Shown: piece after piece, positions 5,965 through 8,602 of the stretch | How the letters are laid out: the number at the start of each line of letters is the position of its first letter | Position numbering within the stretch: position 1 is the first letter of the stretch | NCBI GenBank assembly: GCA_025451715.1 | Contig: JANWJY010000073.1 | Location: forward strand, 1-8,602 | Length of the DNA: 8,602 bases | Direction: 5' to 3' | DNA from: Fimbriimonadaceae bacterium | GTDB lineage: Bacteria; Armatimonadota; Fimbriimonadia; Fimbriimonadales; Fimbriimonadaceae | Position numbers and translations under genes: made by a program | The notes under the pieces: generated by a model | The model's input: the letters and a program-made list of their open reading frames with translations, nothing else | Told to the model about the DNA's origin: nothing | Database searches by the model: none

Positions 5965-6575
5965 CAACGATGGAAGTCCGGCTTACCGACGAAGAGCTAG
6001 CCGCCGTTGTCCAGCGGGCGCACGAGATCGGCTCGCTCCAGGGCAGGCTCGAAGAGTCCCGGCGCGGACTCGACGAGTACGTCAGGGTGGCGGAGGAGAT
6101 GGGAGTTCCGCGCGACGCGATGATGCAGGCGCTCAACGAGCGGTTTGCGTTCCTCGACCGCGAGATCGAGACCGGAACACTCGTGTTCGCCAAGTCGAGC
6201 GACGGCCGCTCCTATGCGGCAAAGGTCGTCACTGCGGGAGAAGACAGCGTTCAGGTCAGGTTTCTGAACGGAGGAGAGGCGCGGGTCGGCAGGCACGAGT
6301 TGCAGGACGCCTCATTCTCACCTGGCGCGCAGTACGAGTACCACTCGCCCTCGTACATGACGTATCTCAAGTCGACCGTCGTACGATTCGACCGCGACGC
6401 GCTCACAGTCACATTCAACTACTGGGGGACCGAGGAGACCGTCCCGCTCTCGAAAGTGCGAACGTCGCGCCCGCGCTCCGGCCCGGGCGTTCCGCCGTGG
6501 GTGTACACAGTTGCAATCGCTCTAGGATCGGGAATCGCAGGCGCGCTGCTGACGATGTTCCTACGGGGCCTCTGA
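5961..6575 (+). CDS. Tail-anchored protein with two SH3/Tudor-like segments, function unknown
   Basis: A 204-residue protein not recognised as a named family. Residues 1-65 are helical and charged; LTDEELAAVVQRA followed later by VAEEMGVPRDAMMQAL resembles a short helical module seen at the N-terminus of various bacterial proteins (EvGIdpeyVrrAL-like). Residues 72-115 (GTLVFAKSSDGRSYAAKVV ... GRHEL) have the spacing of a Tudor or SH3-like barrel. Residues 122-167 (GAQYEYHSP ... VPLSKVR) look like a second copy in which the strands are longer. A Gly/Pro hinge precedes one membrane helix (178-201, VYTVAIALGSGIAGALLTMF), leaving only RGL outside; the bulk should face the cytoplasm. ATG 5961 overlaps the usp stop (ATGA); ATG 5970 is better spaced from GAGGG (5955-5959) and may be the true start, shortening it by three residues. 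Last gene of the operon. The domain assignment is inference from residue pattern. Confidence 0.82.
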   Translation: MTTMEVRLTDEELAAVVQRAHEIGSLQGRLEESRRGLDEYVRVAEEMGVPRDAMMQALNERFAFLDREIETGTLVFAKSSDGRSYAAKVVTAGEDSVQVRFLNGGEARVGRHELQDASFSPGAQYEYHSPSYMTYLKSTVVRFDRDALTVTFNYWGTEETVPLSKVRTSRPRSGPGVPPWVYTVAIALGSGIAGALLTMFLRGL

Positions 6576-6589
6576 TCTGGCGGCCAGAT
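6575..6589. terminator. Short hairpin between convergent operon end and rRNA methyltransferase gene
   Basis: ATCTGG (6575-6580) and CCAGAT (6584-6589) are exact reverse complements with a three-base loop. The arm begins on the last base of the upstream stop codon. There is no T-run, and the stem is short, so this is a weak terminator candidate serving either or both converging genes. Confidence 0.35.
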
Positions 6590-6600
6590 TGCCGTCTTCC

Positions 6601-7770
6601 CTACCCTAACCGCAGCCACGCGCACTTGAGGTACAGCGACTCGGGAAACTGGATCGCTGCAGGATGGTCGAGGTCCTGGATCGTCACGTCCTCTAAGAAG
6701 AGCCGCACGCCGCGGTCGCTCGCCGCGAGGCGCGCCGTCTCAATCATCTCGCGCTGGTCGAGCTGGTAGCTGCAAGAACACACAATCAACCGACCGCCGT
6801 CCGCCAAGTGCGGTATTGCCCGGTGCACCAACTTCCACACCGCCCACTTGAGCGAGTCGCGCGCCGCGCCGCTCTTGGCGATCGCAGGTGGATCGAGCAC
6901 GATCCAGTCAAACTTTGTCGCCGGCTCTTGCTCCAGCCAGTCGAAGACGTTCGCCATATCGAACGAACAAGTCAGGCCGTTCAGCTCTGCGTTTCGACGG
7001 GCGAGCGCGAGCGCACCCTCGTGCGTATCGATCCCCAAAGTTGTTGCTCCCGCCCGCGCTGCGTAACAAGAGAACGCGCCCGTGTAGCAGAACGCGTCCA
7101 ACACCTTCTGCCCCGCCGAGACGCGCTCGGCGAACAGGCGCCGCGTGTTGCGCTGATCGAGATAGTAGCCAGTCTTCAGCCCTCCCGTTACGGGCACCAC
7201 AAAGCGCAGACCCGACTCGTCGATCTCGACCTCTTTGGGCGTCTCTCCGAAAAGCTGACCCGCGTATGGTCCGAGCCCTTCCTCTTCGCGGCCGGCCATC
7301 TCGCTGCGCTCGTAGACGCTCTTCGGCGACAGCGAAGACACCAAAGCTGGTAGCCAAACTGGCTTGAGCGACTCCATGCCTTTCGAGCGAACCTGCACGA
7401 CGAAGTGACCGTCGTAATCGTCGATCATCAGTCCGGGCAGTTGGTCGGCCTCCGAGTACACGATGCGACACGCGTTCGTTCCGGTGACCAGTCCGTCGCG
7501 CAACGCAGACGACTGCGTGAACCGCGCAGCGAAGAACGCCTCGTCGATCGGCTCTTCCTGCTTGGTCAGGACGCGGAAGCGGAAACGGCTCTCGCCGTTC
7601 CAGGTCCCCACAGCGAGGAACGCGCCTTCCGAGGACACAAGCCGAGCGAGCCCGCCGTCTGTCAGTTGCCCTTCGCTGCGCGCGACCTCGCCGCGCTGGA
7701 TCCACGGGTAGTTGTTGCGGACCTTGCGCTCCTTTCCTGGCTTCAAAACGACCGTCGCACGGGGTTCCAC
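6601..7770 (-). CDS. rlmI: Class I rRNA (cytosine-C5) methyltransferase, RlmI-like
   Basis: Predicted to transfer a methyl group from S-adenosylmethionine to a cytosine of 23S rRNA (C1962 for the E. coli enzyme). The protein has 389 residues, close to E. coli RlmI (396). Residues 1-75 resemble the N-terminal PUA domain (VVLKPGKERKVRNNYPWIQR); a middle domain follows, with VTGGLKTGYYLDQRNTR (194-210) leading into the Rossmann methyltransferase domain. SAM-binding motif I is VLDAFCYTGAF (223-233), the acidic post-I motif GIDTHEGAL (246-254), motif IV VLDPPAIAKS (291-300), and CSCS at 331-334. The GTG at 7770 is chosen because it puts the PUA domain at the N-terminus and TATGGT lies 6 bases upstream; the frame stays open to 8130 but only as antisense of ileS. 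Exact rRNA target is inferred from the family; RlmI/RlmO-like paralogues cannot be excluded. Confidence 0.92.
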   Translation of the reverse strand: MEPRATVVLKPGKERKVRNNYPWIQRGEVARSEGQLTDGGLARLVSSEGAFLAVGTWNGESRFRFRVLTKQEEPIDEAFFAARFTQSSALRDGLVTGTNACRIVYSEADQLPGLMIDDYDGHFVVQVRSKGMESLKPVWLPALVSSLSPKSVYERSEMAGREEEGLGPYAGQLFGETPKEVEIDESGLRFVVPVTGGLKTGYYLDQRNTRRLFAERVSAGQKVLDAFCYTGAFSCYAARAGATTLGIDTHEGALALARRNAELNGLTCSFDMANVFDWLEQEPATKFDWIVLDPPAIAKSGAARDSLKWAVWKLVHRAIPHLADGGRLIVCSCSYQLDQREMIETARLAASDRGVRLFLEDVTIQDLDHPAAIQFPESLYLKCAWLRLG

Positions 7771-7776
7771 GCGGGC

Positions 7777-7782
7777 ACCATA
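7777..7782 (-). promoter_or_regulatory. Candidate -10 element of the rlmI-like gene
   Basis: TATGGT on the minus strand ends 6 bases before the GTG start at 7770. This fits a leaderless mRNA and also supports the GTG as the true start. No clear -35 box at standard spacing. Confidence 0.4.
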
Positions 7783-7813
7783 CCCGTCCCCTGGAGCATC
7801 ACACCGCCAAAGG

Positions 7814-7819
7814 TAGACT
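7814..7819 (+). promoter_or_regulatory. Candidate -10 element of ileS
   Basis: TAGACT ends 11 bases before ATG 7831. The bases between (CCCCGCTTCGA) contain no Shine-Dalgarno sequence and no room for a T-box leader, so ileS here is probably not controlled by a tRNA-sensing riboswitch. Confidence 0.4.
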
Positions 7820-7830
7820 CCCCGCTTCGA

Positions 7831-8602
7831 ATGAACCTGAAGGACACGCTCAACCTTCCCGACCCAGACTTCACGATCCCAATGCGCGCCAACCTCGCGC
7901 AAAAGGAGCCGGAGATCCAGCAGAAGTGGGCCGAGATGGGCGTGTACGAGGCCATCCAACGCGACAGAAAGGACGCAATGGAGTCCTTCGTGCTCCACGA
8001 CGGCCCGCCCTACACCAACGGCCCGATCCATCTGGGCACCGCACTCAACAAGATCCTCAAGGACTTCGTCGTCAAGAGCCAGACACTGATGGGTAAGCGC
8101 GCTCCGTACGTCCCCGGCTACGACAGCCACGGACTGCCGATCGAGCTAGCCGTGCAGGCGAAGCTTGCCGAAAAGAAGATCACACCCAATGTCGTCGAGC
8201 TGAGGCAGGCTTGCCGTGAGCACGCCGAGCACTACATCGAGGTCCAGACCGCGCAGTTCCAGCGGCTTGGCGTGTTCGGCATGTGGGACAAGCCTTACGT
8301 CTCCATGGACTTTCGTCACGAGGCCGAGATCGTCCGCGTGTTTGGACGGATGGTCGAGAACGGGTACGTCTACCGCGGCCTTCGCCCGGTGCTTTGGAGC
8401 CCGACCGCGCAGACCGCGCTGGCCGACACCGAAGTGGTCTATAAGAACCACACGAGCAAGGCGATCTACGTCCGGTTTCCGCTCAAAGAGGACCCGAAGC
8501 AACTTTTCATCGGACTCGGCGACGTTTTCACGATCATATGGACCAGAACTCCGTGGACGATCCCGGCCAACCTCGCGCAAAAGGAGCCGGAGATCCAGCA
8601 GA
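7831..8602 (+). CDS. ileS: Isoleucyl-tRNA synthetase, N-terminal part, 3' end missing
   Basis: Charges tRNA-Ile with isoleucine in the cytoplasm. Only 257 of the roughly 900-1,050 residues typical of the family lie in the window. Visible marks: the N-terminal DFTIPMRANL and WAEMGVYEAI stretch, the class I signature HLGT (67-70; the HIGH motif, last His replaced by Thr) in DGPPYTNGPIHLGTALNK, PYVPGYDSHGLPIE (92-105), and LRPVLWSPTAQTALADTEV (184-202) leading to the editing (CP1) domain. The editing motif reads IIWTRTPWTIPAN (235-247), where E. coli has WTTTPWTLPAN. From residue 246 the sequence switches to a 37-base exact in-frame copy of codons 20 onward, in place of the residues expected after PAN, so this end is suspect. 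KMSKS and the anticodon-binding domain are beyond the window. ATG 7831 is the first plausible start. Confidence 0.93.
   Translation, partial: MNLKDTLNLPDPDFTIPMRANLAQKEPEIQQKWAEMGVYEAIQRDRKDAMESFVLHDGPPYTNGPIHLGTALNKILKDFVVKSQTLMGKRAPYVPGYDSHGLPIELAVQAKLAEKKITPNVVELRQACREHAEHYIEVQTAQFQRLGVFGMWDKPYVSMDFRHEAEIVRVFGRMVENGYVYRGLRPVLWSPTAQTALADTEVVYKNHTSKAIYVRFPLKEDPKQLFIGLGDVFTIIWTRTPWTIPANLAQKEPEIQQ
7888..7924 (+). repeat. First copy of a 37-bp exact direct repeat inside ileS
   Basis: These 37 bases (starting GCCAACCTCGCG) are identical to the last 37 bases of the window, 678 bases further on. This copy encodes ANLAQKEPEIQQ and is the natural one, since IleRS N-termini normally read like this before the WAEMG stretch. 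Confidence 0.97.
8566..8602 (+). repeat. Second copy of the 37-bp direct repeat, at the sequence end; probable artefact
   Basis: Exact copy of 7888-7924, in the same reading frame, running to the very last base. The natural sequence after PAN in IleRS would be of the LAIALHP type, not LAQKEPEIQQ. The switch point probably lies in the shared GCCAACCTCGC, whose coding (ANLA) suits both places. Confidence 0.9.

Noticed and set aside
7771..7830. T-box or other leader riboswitch for ileS
   Set aside because: Only 60 bases separate ileS from the divergent gene, too short for a T-box, and no specifier-like structure is visible.
7771..8130. 120-residue extension of the rRNA methyltransferase frame
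   Set aside because: It is antisense to the start of ileS and lies upstream of the PUA domain; TATGGT and GTG 7770 give a natural start.
1..8602. Defence system, mobile element, CRISPR array, tRNA or rRNA genes
   Set aside because: No transposase, integrase, nuclease or phage genes, no regularly spaced repeats and no tRNA-like cloverleaf were seen; apart from the terminal 37-base duplication the window looks like ordinary chromosome.

Overview
This 8.6 kb window is GC-rich bacterial chromosomal DNA, tightly packed with protein genes on both strands. It shows no tRNA, rRNA, CRISPR array, transposase or phage gene. A predicted apolipoprotein N-acyltransferase and a lipoprotein signal peptide point to an envelope with an outer membrane. 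The overall flavour (secreted CocE-type hydrolase, NodB deacetylase, candidate leaderless promoters of the TAnnnT kind) would suit Armatimonadota (Fimbriimonadia-like) or a similar soil or water lineage. That placement is an impression from protein style, not a computed assignment. Both ends cut through genes, so this is probably a whole metagenomic contig.

Layout. 1-1553 (-) is the N-terminal 517 residues of a secreted CocE/NonD alpha/beta hydrolase with an intact Ser-Asp-His triad. A short divergent promoter region separates it from 1633-2574 (+), a membrane-anchored NodB-family polysaccharide deacetylase. This gene converges on 2608-3156 (-), a lipoprotein-type methionine sulfoxide reductase B; a perfect 12-bp-stem hairpin lies between the two stop codons. 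3318-3623 (+) encodes a small cysteine-rich protein whose CxxC pairs flank one hydrophobic segment.

3707-5964 and on to 6575 (+) form a compact three-gene unit: lnt-like N-acyltransferase, a tandem universal stress protein, and an unrecognised protein with a helical N-terminus, two apparent SH3/Tudor-like segments and a C-terminal membrane anchor. Both junctions are ATGA stop/start overlaps, so the three are probably translated together. A hairpin separates this operon from the convergent 6601-7770 (-), an RlmI-type 23S rRNA methyltransferase. A 60-bp divergent promoter region then leads to 7831-8602 (+), the N-terminal part of isoleucyl-tRNA synthetase.

Themes. Much of the window concerns the cell envelope: secreted hydrolase, cell-wall or polysaccharide deacetylase, exported lipoprotein repair enzyme and lipoprotein acylation. 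The rest is translation (rRNA methylation, IleRS) and stress. Several genes have a TAnnnT-like hexamer only 5-11 bases before the start codon and no clear Shine-Dalgarno sequence, suggesting leaderless or very short-leader mRNAs. The last 37 bases exactly repeat an early stretch of ileS, in frame, exactly where the IleRS family should continue differently. This is most likely an assembly or chimera artefact, and residues after about 246 of that protein should not be trusted.
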